A stretch of 64,000 bases of DNA from Rhodospirillaceae bacterium (GTDB lineage: Bacteria > Pseudomonadota > Alphaproteobacteria > JAEUKQ01), in assembly GCA_016722635.1 (NCBI GenBank), contig JADKIX010000011.1, positions 310,001-374,000 on the forward strand, read 5' to 3'. Shown here piece after piece: positions 18,244 to 26,507 of the stretch. A program made the position numbers and the translations under genes. Positions within the stretch are counted from its first letter, which is position 1; each line of letters starts with the position of its first letter. The notes beneath the pieces are model-generated. The model was given only the letters and a program-made list of their open reading frames with translations, ran no database searches and had not been told where the DNA came from.

Positions 18244-18878
18244 CTTTGGTTTCCCAAGTTAAAAGTTAATTAAATACAAAAATTTCACCTGAAAAAGTCT
18301 TCCTTAGAAGAAAAACTGTACCCCTGCAAAATTTTTAACAAAACCATAAAGAATATATAATATTCTGAAGTCCAGGATACCGCCCTATTTGTTATACTCC
18401 AACTTGCCGACACTCGGCATTTTCGAATAAAACGTTAGATGTTTCGTGTAAGCCCCTGAACAATAAGAAAAAATATATATTTAATGCTTAACAGTTTTTC
18501 ATCTTATCTAGGTAACTGGCGTGGTCAAGCGTATTCTATGCTGAATCCCACCAGATTATAAGATTTTTTTACTGCTGTTGCAGTTATGCAACATTGGCCT
18601 ATGCATGCATGACGATTATTTGATTGCACTCGTTCACTGTTGCTGGCCTGAGTGTTTTGTCCCGTCGAGGCCACCCTGATCTTGATAAGAGGCCATTCCC
18701 GAACATTGCGGCCCTTATGTTAGGCCACCTGGTCAATAAAGAATAGTCACTCCTAAAATATTAAGGAAGGCTGACCAAATCGGCCAGTTTGTTTTGTAAA
18801 TGGATTGATATGTTCCATAAAAAAATGCTACCATTTCCTAATATAATTGTGTATTGTTGACCCTATAATATGATTATT
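18244..18878. other. Long non-coding gap between porin and DUF3576 gene
   Basis: No open frame of note is present on either strand. The first 240 bases are AT-rich and should hold the porin promoter. The part from about 18640 to 18797 is richer in GC, full of GGCC motifs and able to form nested stems (listed separately). The last 80 bases hold the promoter region of the lipoprotein gene, with a TATAAT at 18864-18869 and an AGGAG ribosome site at 18881-18885. Confidence 0.6.
18640..18797 (+). ncRNA. Putative structured small RNA (unassigned)
   Basis: Visible pairings: CTGGCC 18643-18648 with GGCCAG 18782-18787 closing the segment; TGGCCT 18644-18649 with AGGCCA 18668-18673; ATAAGaGGCC 18685-18694 with GGCCCTTAT 18710-18718; TGGTCA 18730-18735 with TGACCA 18772-18777. 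Some of these are mutually exclusive alternatives. A last hairpin, GGCTGA/TCGGCC (18769-18785), is followed by TTTGTTTTG, as in an intrinsic terminator. I do not recognise a known RNA family. The strand is inferred from the terminator only. Confidence 0.35.
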
Positions 18879-18891
18879 TCAGGAGTATCCG

Positions 18892-19477
18892 ATGTTGACC
18901 ACCCCTTCTGTTCCGAAAAAGCTTTGCTTAAACACCTCTTTTTCATACCGTGTCTGCACGAAACTTTTGCTGATTTCCTTCGCCGGTTTTATCCTGGCCA
19001 ATTGTTCTGCTGGGGATCCCAATGATCCTGGTATCCAAGGGGCGACGGGGGCTGAGCAGCGGCGCATCCGCAACGGCGGCAATCAAACGGTTTGGGGCGA
19101 TGGCGGCTTGAACTTATTTGGCAAAAACAATAAGGGGCCGGTCGTGGTTGAAGGGGTTGGGGTCAACAGCTTTCCTGTGGCGCGCCTCCCTGGATGCTAT
19201 TTCCTTTATGCCGCTGGTTTCTGCTGATCCTTTTGGCGGTGTCATCATTACCGATTGGTATAGCAGTCCGGAACTCCCAAATGAGCGGTTTAAGGTGAAT
19301 GTACGGATTTTAACCCGTGATCTGCGGGCAGATGGGATTAGCATTTCCTTATTCCGCCAAACCCGGACAAATGCCAATGCCGCATGGGCAGATGCCATTA
19401 CCAGCAAAAAGGCTATCCGCGATTTAGAAGATGCGGTTTTGGCCCGCGCCCGCGAATTACGAATCGGCGCCCGTTAA
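18892..19477 (+). CDS. DUF3576 lipoprotein, split by a frameshift
   Basis: An outer-membrane-type lipoprotein of a family confined to alphaproteobacteria (DUF3576, function unknown). A hydrophobic signal segment ends in the lipobox ILANC. The first frame (VWGDGGLNLFGKNN, VEGVGVNSF) and the second (LWRASLDAISFMPLVSADPFGG, the family hallmark) join at TTT 19171-19173: removing one base gives VNSFLWRASLDAISF. The joined product is about 195 residues. AGGAG precedes the ATG. It lies ahead of leuS, lptE and holA, the order seen in relatives. Confidence 0.82.
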
Positions 19478-19662
19478 TTCAAGTCGCCTGAAAAAAGATC
19501 AGGGTTTTGATCAATCCCCTCCTTATATTTAAGGCACGGCTTGGATATAATGCTAGGGGCGAGGATATAGGGAACCTGGTATGAAAGGGTTAGGTGAATT
19601 GGCCTTTTGTACCAGAGGGATTCATAGCGATAGAATGGTTTTATTTGAGAGCGATGGGGCAA

Positions 19663-22197
19663 ATGTCTCGATATAATTTCAAGGAAATTGAATATAAATG
19701 GCAACAACGATGGGAAAGTAAGGGAACTTACCATTGCAACCCAGATACTTCCCAGCCAAAATACTATGTTCTTGGCATGTTCCCATACCCTTCCGGGCGG
19801 ATCCATATGGGCCATGTCCGCAATTATATGATTACCGATGTCATTGCCCGTTATAAAAGGGCCTGTGGCTATAATGTGTTACATCCTATGGGTTGGGACG
19901 CCTTTGGCTTGCCAGCGGAAAATGCCGCTATCCAACATAACATTCACCCAGCCCGTTGGACTTATGAAAATATTGCCTTAATGAAGGAACAATTGAAATC
20001 GCTAGGATTTTCGTTCGATTGGTCCCGGGAATTAGTTACTTGCCATCCTGACTATTATCGGCATGAACAAAAAATGTTTTTGGATTTGTGGAAAAAAGGG
20101 CTGGTTTACCGGAAGCAATCGGTCGTTAATTGGGATCCCACCGACCAAACTGTTTTGGCGAATGAGCAGGTGATTGATGGCCGCGGCTGGCGTTCAGGAG
20201 CGTTAGTTGAAAAACGGTATTTGTGGCAATGGTTCTTTAAAATCACCCATTATACCCAAGAACTTTTGGAAGGCCTGGATACTTTAACCGAATGGCCGGA
20301 AAAAGTTCGCACGATGCAGCAAAACTGGATCGGTTTATCGCATGGGGCGCTGGTGCAGTTTGCCCTGCGGCGGCGCCTGGACGTGATTAATGTTTTTACC
20401 ACCCGTCCTGATACTTTATTTGGAGCTGCCTTTTGTGCTATCTCCGCGAATCACCCGCTAGCGCTTGAGTTGGCTAAAAGCAGTCGTAAGATTGCCACAT
20501 TTTTGGAAGAATGCGGACAATCTGCTGTGAATGAAGCAACATTAGAAAAAATGCCGAAAAAAGGCGTCGATACAGGTTTGAAGGCTATTCATCCGTTGGA
20601 TCCCCGCATTGAATTACCGGTTTTCATTGCCAATTTTGTCTATATGGACTACGGCACCGGCGCCATTTTTGGCTGCCCGGCACATGACCAGCGGGATTTG
20701 GAGTTTGCCAGGCAATATCAATTACCAGTAAAACCCGTTGTTACCCCTGCCTCCTATCAAGCAAACGATTTTCAAATTCAAGATATTGCTTATACAGAAG
20801 ATGGGATTTTGCAGCATTCCGATTTCCTGAATGGGTTGACGGTGGCAGATGCCCAAAAAAAGGTGATTGAAAAACTAACCCAAATTGGCAAGGGAAAATC
20901 CCTTGATGCTTTCCGGCTGCGTGATTGGGGGGTATCGCGCCAACGGTATTGGGGCTGCCCTATCCCGGTTATCCATTGCCCTGATTGCGGGGCAGTGCCT
21001 ATGGCTTTAGAAGATTTGCCTTTGGTGTTGCCGGAAGATGTCAGTTTTGATCAACCTGGCAATCCGCTTGATCATCATCCTACTTGGAAATATGTGGATT
21101 GCCCCCGTTGCGGGAAGTCCGCGCAACGGGAAACCGATACCTTGGATACTTTTGTTGAGTCTTCGTGGTATTTTGCCCGCTTCTGTTCACCGCAATCCTC
21201 CGCTTCTTTTCAAGCCGCCGATGCCCGTTACTGGTTGCCGGTCGATCAATATGTGGGTGGCGTTGAACATGCGGTATTGCATTTATTATATGCGCGTTTT
21301 TTCACTCGGGCGTTGCGTGATTGCGGCTACTTAACGTTAGATGAGCCTTTCAAAGGCTTATTTACCCAAGGGATGGTCGTTCACGAAACCTACCGCCATC
21401 AGCAGGGCCATTGGCTTTTCCCCCATGAGGTAGAAAAAAAGCCTGCTGGCCAATATGTATGCTCAGCAGATCAAACGCCGGTTACGGTGGGTCGGTCTGA
21501 AAAAATGAGCAAATCAAAAAAGAATGTGATCGATCCAACCCAAATCATCGAGATGTATGGGGCAGATACTGCCCGTTGGTTCGTGTTATCCGATAGTCCT
21601 CCTGACCGTGATTTTGAATGGACTAATGCTGGTGCCGAAGGAGCTTGGCGTTTTATTCAGAAAATATGGCGGTTATTATCTTTATTACATAACCCATCCC
21701 CGTCGGCAGAGTCGTTGCCATTATTCCGCCGGACAATCCATAAAACGATTGCTGGCGTTACGGCTGATATTGAGGCTTTCCGATTTAACCGAGCTATCGC
21801 CCGCCTGTATGAATTGGTAAATGCCTTCAGTGACAATATCACTAAAAGCGATTTGCAAGAAGGGTTAGAGACATTGGCACAACTGATCCAACCTTTTATG
21901 CCCCATTTAGCTGAAGAGCTATGGCAGCAACTAGGCCACCGTCAATCCATCATGCAGCAACCCTGGCCAAAAGCCGATGAAGCCCTTATCCAGGAAGAGA
22001 CCCACGTGATTGCCATTCAGATCAATGGTAAGATGCGGGATACTGTCACAGTACCCAAAGAGGTATCAGAACAAGTATTGAAGGAAAAAGCCCTTCTGCA
22101 ACCCGCCATACAAAAATTTCTTGCTAATCGGCCGATCAAAAAAATAATTGTTGTGCCGAACCGCTTAATTAACATCATGGTAGATGACACCAAATGA
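19663..22197 (+). CDS. leuS: Leucyl-tRNA synthetase
   Basis: A class I aminoacyl-tRNA synthetase that charges tRNA-Leu. The signature HMGH (residues 48-51) and KMSKS (614-618) are intact. A full editing domain sits in between, and the C-terminal anticodon-binding domain ends in PNRLINIMVDD. ATG 19663 is chosen because SRYNFKEIEYKWQQRW is where family similarity begins; the frame stays open 23 codons further upstream. The last four bases overlap lptE. Confidence 0.97.
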   Translation: MSRYNFKEIEYKWQQRWESKGTYHCNPDTSQPKYYVLGMFPYPSGRIHMGHVRNYMITDVIARYKRACGYNVLHPMGWDAFGLPAENAAIQHNIHPARWTYENIALMKEQLKSLGFSFDWSRELVTCHPDYYRHEQKMFLDLWKKGLVYRKQSVVNWDPTDQTVLANEQVIDGRGWRSGALVEKRYLWQWFFKITHYTQELLEGLDTLTEWPEKVRTMQQNWIGLSHGALVQFALRRRLDVINVFTTRPDTLFGAAFCAISANHPLALELAKSSRKIATFLEECGQSAVNEATLEKMPKKGVDTGLKAIHPLDPRIELPVFIANFVYMDYGTGAIFGCPAHDQRDLEFARQYQLPVKPVVTPASYQANDFQIQDIAYTEDGILQHSDFLNGLTVADAQKKVIEKLTQIGKGKSLDAFRLRDWGVSRQRYWGCPIPVIHCPDCGAVPMALEDLPLVLPEDVSFDQPGNPLDHHPTWKYVDCPRCGKSAQRETDTLDTFVESSWYFARFCSPQSSASFQAADARYWLPVDQYVGGVEHAVLHLLYARFFTRALRDCGYLTLDEPFKGLFTQGMVVHETYRHQQGHWLFPHEVEKKPAGQYVCSADQTPVTVGRSEKMSKSKKNVIDPTQIIEMYGADTARWFVLSDSPPDRDFEWTNAGAEGAWRFIQKIWRLLSLLHNPSPSAESLPLFRRTIHKTIAGVTADIEAFRFNRAIARLYELVNAFSDNITKSDLQEGLETLAQLIQPFMPHLAEELWQQLGHRQSIMQQPWPKADEALIQEETHVIAIQINGKMRDTVTVPKEVSEQVLKEKALLQPAIQKFLANRPIKKIIVVPNRLINIMVDDTK

Positions 22198-22712
22198 AGA
22201 TAGCCCGCCTGCCGCCGTCACGGTTGATCTGTTTCTTGGTTATATCTTTTTTGCTTTCTTCCTGCGGTTTTCGTCCGCTTTACGCCCCTGCTTTGAGCAC
22301 CAACAATACGGGCCTTTCCCTATATAATATTGTGGCTATCCAAGGGCTAAAGAATCGCTTGGGACAAGCGGTGTATACGGAATTATCCAATCAGTTATTA
22401 TTGGTACCAGCCCCCTCCGACAAACATTATATTTTATCCCTTATATTAAAAGAAACTGAATCAGACTTGGTCTTGGATAGGGGGGGGGTGATTATTCGCA
22501 AGACATACAAGATAACCGCCGCCTATCAATTGCAGCTCCAAGGCAGCGATCCTATCTTGCTCAAGGGAGTGGCCCAGTCAGACACCCATTTTAATTATGT
22601 CCTTTCCGGTTATGCAGCTTATGTTGCCAAGGAAGAGGCTCAATTGCGCTTAGCGAAAGAACTTGCCTATCAGATCCATCAACGCGTCAGCATTTTCCTA
22701 ACTTCCCGCTGA
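22194..22712 (+). CDS. lptE: LPS-assembly lipoprotein LptE
   Basis: LptE plugs the LptD barrel that inserts lipopolysaccharide in the outer membrane. A signal peptide ends in the lipobox LLSSC, directly followed by GFRPLYAP, the hallmark of the alphaproteobacterial LptE family. The rest (QLLLVPAPSDKHY, RKTYKITAAYQL) shows the small alpha/beta fold. The length of 172 residues is usual. It is coupled to leuS by ATGA and to holA by a 3-base gap. Confidence 0.92.
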   Translation: MKIARLPPSRLICFLVISFLLSSCGFRPLYAPALSTNNTGLSLYNIVAIQGLKNRLGQAVYTELSNQLLLVPAPSDKHYILSLILKETESDLVLDRGGVIIRKTYKITAAYQLQLQGSDPILLKGVAQSDTHFNYVLSGYAAYVAKEEAQLRLAKELAYQIHQRVSIFLTSR

Positions 22713-22715
22713 TTT

Positions 22716-23768
22716 ATGAAGATTTCGCCGCAAAAGTTTGAAAGCCTCTTATCATCCTCTCAATCACCTTCCCCTTTTTTTGGTTTTGGAACGATCCTTA
22801 TTTTCGGCCCAGATCACGGCTCGATCAGGAATTATAGTGAACGTTGTATCAAAAAACTGTTAGGCACTCCTCCTGATCCTTTTCGCTTCAATAGTTTCTT
22901 TTGGAATAACGCGCAAGAAACGGGTTTATTAATTGCCGATTGTTTAAACGAGTTTCCTTTATCCGGTGGCCACCGGGTTGTGCAGGTACGGCAAGTTACG
23001 GACAGCTTTTTAGCGCCCTTAAAAGACATTTTAACCCATGGCACCCATCAAAGCTTCCTGTTATTGGAAGGAGATGATTTGCCTGCCAAATCTACCCTGC
23101 GCAAATTTATGGAAGCGCACGGACAAGCAGGGTTATTAGGGTGTTATCCCTTAGATGAGAAGGAACAAGCGTATTTCATTGAACGCACCTTGACAGCCCA
23201 TGGCATGAGAGCCGATAGGGACGGGTTGTTGCTATTGCAGCGTTATTTGCCAGCTCATAAACTGGCTATTGAAAATGAAATTACCAAATTGGCGCTCTAT
23301 CTTAGCCCTCAACCTACAACATCTTCCTCCAACCTACTGACGGTTGATATCATTTCACTATGTTTAGGGGATCAAGGTGAGATATCGCTTCATGATTTGG
23401 TTTATAGTTTTGCCGGACAGAAACTAGATGATTTTTCAACTCATTACCCGCGATGTTTGGCGGAAGGGGAAACTCCGATTTCGATCATCCGGGCAGTTTT
23501 GCGGCATCTGCAACAATTTTGGCGCGCCCGGGTGATTATGGATGGGCAACAGCTTTCCCTTGATCAAGCAGTGATACAATTAAAACCCCCTATATTTTAT
23601 AAATATCAAGCCGCTTTTTGCCGTCAATTTTCTTTATGGCCGCTTGAGCGCTTAATGGCTACTTTTCTAGAATTAACTAATTTGGAAATTCGCTGTAAGC
23701 AGCCCCATGCACCCGCCTCGGAAATAACTTTTCACCAATTGCTACAAATCATGCAAATAAATAGTTAA
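22716..23768 (+). CDS. holA: DNA polymerase III subunit delta
   Basis: The delta subunit opens the beta sliding clamp in the clamp loader. The 350-residue protein shows the AAA+-like N-terminal part (TILIFGPDHGSIRNYSE), VVQVRQVTD, and the C-terminal collar (AVLRHLQQFWRARVIM). As usual for delta, the Walker A motif is not functional. It is the last gene of leuS-lptE-holA, convergent with parB. Confidence 0.93.
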   Translation: MKISPQKFESLLSSSQSPSPFFGFGTILIFGPDHGSIRNYSERCIKKLLGTPPDPFRFNSFFWNNAQETGLLIADCLNEFPLSGGHRVVQVRQVTDSFLAPLKDILTHGTHQSFLLLEGDDLPAKSTLRKFMEAHGQAGLLGCYPLDEKEQAYFIERTLTAHGMRADRDGLLLLQRYLPAHKLAIENEITKLALYLSPQPTTSSSNLLTVDIISLCLGDQGEISLHDLVYSFAGQKLDDFSTHYPRCLAEGETPISIIRAVLRHLQQFWRARVIMDGQQLSLDQAVIQLKPPIFYKYQAAFCRQFSLWPLERLMATFLELTNLEIRCKQPHAPASEITFHQLLQIMQINS

Positions 23769-24069
23769 ACGCCTACCGCTGGTTTTTGATGCGCCTGGAA
23801 TGATAAATAATCGTTTCACGTGAAACAAAGAACCTTATATAAGAGTCAAGCAGCTACTGTTCCGGATTCCCGTTACAAAACAGCGCCAGGAAAAATGTTT
23901 AGTTGCCAATTTTCCAGTTGGACGGATTAGCCCTCTATTTTCTTATCACTGCTCTAGGGAAGACCTAAGGCAATTTCAAGGAAAGTGACTGGTTTTAAAA
24001 AATTAAAAAATCCTGCCTATGATCCTGGTGTCAAAAGGCTATCGCCATTCCTTTTAGGTAGGTGGCAGG
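23769..24069. other. Gap between holA and parB, carries a parS site
   Basis: About 300 bases without a gene between the convergent holA and parB. It contains a parS-like palindrome (23812-23827, listed separately) and a weak stem AAAAGG/CCTTTT (24033-24055) near the end of parB that may act as a terminator. Nothing else is recognised. Confidence 0.6.
23812..23827. promoter_or_regulatory. parS centromere site 1
   Basis: CGTTTCACGTGAAACA matches the 16-bp bacterial parS consensus at 15 positions (C for T at the first). ParB loads here and spreads. It lies about 240 bases from the end of parB. Confidence 0.88.
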
Positions 24070-24936
24070 TTATTTTTTTTGTGCCTGCAACCGATGGAGG
24101 ATGGCTTCTAATTCCTGCAAGGTTTTATACCGCAATGTCAGCATACCGCCGTTCCCATGCAGGGTAATGCGTGCTTTTGCCCCAAGCAAGGTTGATAAAT
24201 CTTTTTCCAAGGCAATAATTTCTGATTGACGGTTTTGCCAACGATTAGCTGCAATGTTTTTTAAAGCTTTATGGTTTTTGCGGCTTAATTCCTCTGTCTC
24301 CCGCACGCTTAAATCTTCCGCAATCACCTGTCTTGCTAAACGCACCGGATCCTTGGCATTAAGTAGCGCGCGGGCGTGACCCGCGGATAAATCGCCGCGC
24401 GTCAGTAATTCTTTAATTTCCGCGGGTAAATCCAGCAATCGCATCAGGTTGGCAATATGACTGCGGCTTTTCCCAACCATTTCTGCAATTTCTTCCTGTT
24501 TTTTGCCGAATTCATGGAGCAAGCGGTGATAGGCTTCCGCTTCTTCCAATGGCAGTAAATCCTGGCGTTGCAAATTTTCAACCAGAGCAATCTGCAGAAC
24601 TTCCTGGTCATTCATTTCCTTGATAACAACCGGTACTTCTTTTAAGGCAGCAATTTTTGCTGCCCGCCACCGGCGCTCACCCGCAATAATTTCATACTGT
24701 CCCGCAAGATTGGGGTGCTTCCTGACCAATAAAGGTTGCAAAATCCCATCCTGCCGGATGGATCCAGCCAATTCATTCAATTGTTCCGGCAGGAATGTCC
24801 GCCTTGGCTGTAAGGTGCTGGGTTGTAGCACATCATGGGCCAGTAGCAGGAATGAAGGGGATGATGTTTCTTCGCCTTCCACCATATTGCCAAATAAAGC
24901 CGCTAACCCGCGCCCTAAATTTCGTTTTTCAACCAT
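24070..24936 (-). CDS. parB: Chromosome-partitioning protein ParB
   Basis: A CTPase clamp that loads at parS and organises origin segregation with ParA. The 288-residue protein has ParB/Sulfiredoxin-like boxes (IRQDGILQPLLVRKH, EIIAGERRWRAAKIA), a helix-turn-helix (KKQEEIAEMVGKSRSHIANLMRLLDLP), and a C-terminal dimerisation domain. The GERRWRA box is the CTP-binding motif. It follows parA after an 18-base gap, in the classical parAB order. Confidence 0.97.
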   Translation of the reverse strand: MVEKRNLGRGLAALFGNMVEGEETSSPSFLLLAHDVLQPSTLQPRRTFLPEQLNELAGSIRQDGILQPLLVRKHPNLAGQYEIIAGERRWRAAKIAALKEVPVVIKEMNDQEVLQIALVENLQRQDLLPLEEAEAYHRLLHEFGKKQEEIAEMVGKSRSHIANLMRLLDLPAEIKELLTRGDLSAGHARALLNAKDPVRLARQVIAEDLSVRETEELSRKNHKALKNIAANRWQNRQSEIIALEKDLSTLLGAKARITLHGNGGMLTLRYKTLQELEAILHRLQAQKK

Positions 24937-24954
24937 GATTTTATACCCCAGAAA

Positions 24955-25737
24955 TTAAATAACCAGTTTTTCACGGCGCACCATTTCGGCTGCTAATTGG
25001 ATGTAAGCTTGGGCCCCAACGCTTTGATGATCATATAATAATACCGGTTTTCCGTGGGAAGGGGCTTCCGATATTTTCACGTTACGCGGGATAACCGTTT
25101 CATATACCTTATCCCCGAAATATTGGCGCGCATCCCCCGCCACTTGATTACATAAATTATTGCGCCGATCATACATGGTCAAGACAATGCCTTGGATCTC
25201 AAGCCCCGCATTCAATCCCGCCCGTACCCGTTCAATGGTTTTAATCAGCAAGCTAAGGCCCTCCAAAGCATAAAACTCACATTGTAAAGGCACCAAAACT
25301 TGAGCGGCGGCGACAAACGCGTTTAGGGTTAATAAGTTTAAAGAAGGCGGGCAATCAATGAAAATAATATCAAAAAGCTTCTTGTCTATTTTTTGCAAAG
25401 CCATTTGTAATTTATGTTCACGTTTTGGCATTTCCACCAATTCAATTTCCGCCCCCGCTAATTTGATCGAGGCTGGAATGATAAAAAGGTCAGGAACCTG
25501 GGTGGTTTGGATCAGCGGGGTTGGGTCCTTATCCGCAATCAGCATGTCATAAGTGGACAATTGGCGTTTGGTTTGATCAATCGCCAAACCGGTGCTGGCA
25601 TTCCCCTGGGGATCCAAATCAACCACCAAAATCTTTAACCCATAAGCGGCTAAGGCGGTTGCCAGATTCACGGCAGTAGTGGTTTTACCAACCCCCCCTT
25701 TTTGATTAGCAATCGCAATAATTCTTGGTTTATTCAT
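24955..25737 (-). CDS. parA: Chromosome-partitioning ATPase ParA
   Basis: A Walker-type ATPase that moves ParB-origin complexes. The deviant Walker A KGGVGKTT is near the N-terminus. DLDPQGNASTGL and FIDCPPSLNLLTLNA give the other nucleotide-binding motifs. The start is placed at ATG 25737 because IIAIANQKGG normally begins a few residues in; the frame stays open 13 codons upstream. About 260 residues. It lies downstream of rsmG in the common mnmG-rsmG-parA-parB cluster. Confidence 0.96.
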   Translation of the reverse strand: MNKPRIIAIANQKGGVGKTTTAVNLATALAAYGLKILVVDLDPQGNASTGLAIDQTKRQLSTYDMLIADKDPTPLIQTTQVPDLFIIPASIKLAGAEIELVEMPKREHKLQMALQKIDKKLFDIIFIDCPPSLNLLTLNAFVAAAQVLVPLQCEFYALEGLSLLIKTIERVRAGLNAGLEIQGIVLTMYDRRNNLCNQVAGDARQYFGDKVYETVIPRNVKISEAPSHGKPVLLYDHQSVGAQAYIQLAAEMVRREKLVI

Positions 25738-25851
25738 CAGACTGCCTTTACATTCTAGGGATATTTTGCCAACCACGGCAATGGCTGGCTTACTTTACTT
25801 GCTTTGCCTATTTTAGAATTTTTTGAGCCCATCACTGCCTCGGTTTTGGTG

Positions 25852-26487
25852 TTAGGCGATTCGCGTTATTTTTTCAATGATTAAAATCTTAGCTTGCAAA
25901 TCTGTTAAACTAGAGTGGGCTTGATACGAAAAATTCCAGTGCTTTTGCGCCTGTTGGATTTCTTCTTTCCATAATTTCCCTTTTAAGAAAACAGCCTTGG
26001 CCTGGTCATGCCATTGATGGCGGCAAAGGTTAAATAATTGATCCAATTTTGCCAGCGCCCTGGATGTTACTATATCAATTTTCAGGAATTCAACTGTTTC
26101 CACCCGTTGATTAAGTACGGTTATTTTTTTTGATGCAATAGCTGCAGTTCCAAACAGCTGATAGGCAACTTCCTCCAAAAAAATCGCTTTGCGCTGGTCT
26201 GACTCAACTAAAACAACTTCTGGGACACCCATGATGGCTAAAACTATTCCCGGCAAACCGGCGCCCGATCCCATATCGATTATCTTTTGGGGAAGCACTG
26301 GTAATAAGGTCAGGATTTGGCCGCTATCTAAAATATGACGTTCCCAAATATCCCCAACCGTTTCCTCCGCAATCAAATTCAACCTTTTTTGCCATTGGCC
26401 GAGAAGGGTCACATATAATTGCAGGCGCTGAAATGTTTCACGTGAAACATGTAAAAGGGCTGCACATTCTTCTGCGGTTTTTGTCAT
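25852..26487 (-). CDS. rsmG: 16S rRNA (guanine-N7) methyltransferase RsmG
   Basis: It methylates N7 of G527 in 16S rRNA using SAM. The motif DMGSGAGLPGIVLAI is the SAM-binding loop, and RHILDSGQ and VTSRALAKLD are family marks. The 211-residue length is normal. The N-terminal HVSRETFQRL is encoded by a stretch that is itself a perfect parS site (26434-26449). It lies between mnmG and parA. Confidence 0.96.
   Translation of the reverse strand: MTKTAEECAALLHVSRETFQRLQLYVTLLGQWQKRLNLIAEETVGDIWERHILDSGQILTLLPVLPQKIIDMGSGAGLPGIVLAIMGVPEVVLVESDQRKAIFLEEVAYQLFGTAAIASKKITVLNQRVETVEFLKIDIVTSRALAKLDQLFNLCRHQWHDQAKAVFLKGKLWKEEIQQAQKHWNFSYQAHSSLTDLQAKILIIEKITRIA
26434..26449. promoter_or_regulatory. parS centromere site 2, inside rsmG
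   Basis: TGTTTCACGTGAAACA is a perfect 16-bp parS palindrome within the 5' part of rsmG, where it encodes the VSRET segment on the minus strand. Its consensus and its position beside parAB make the call firm. Confidence 0.93.
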
Positions 26488-26507
26488 GGGTCCAAGCTTA
26501 TGATCAA

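Noticed and set aside
18595..18611. ATGCATGCAT palindrome upstream of the putative RNA
   Set aside because: Short self-complementary repeats like this arise by chance in AT-rich gaps and match no operator I know.
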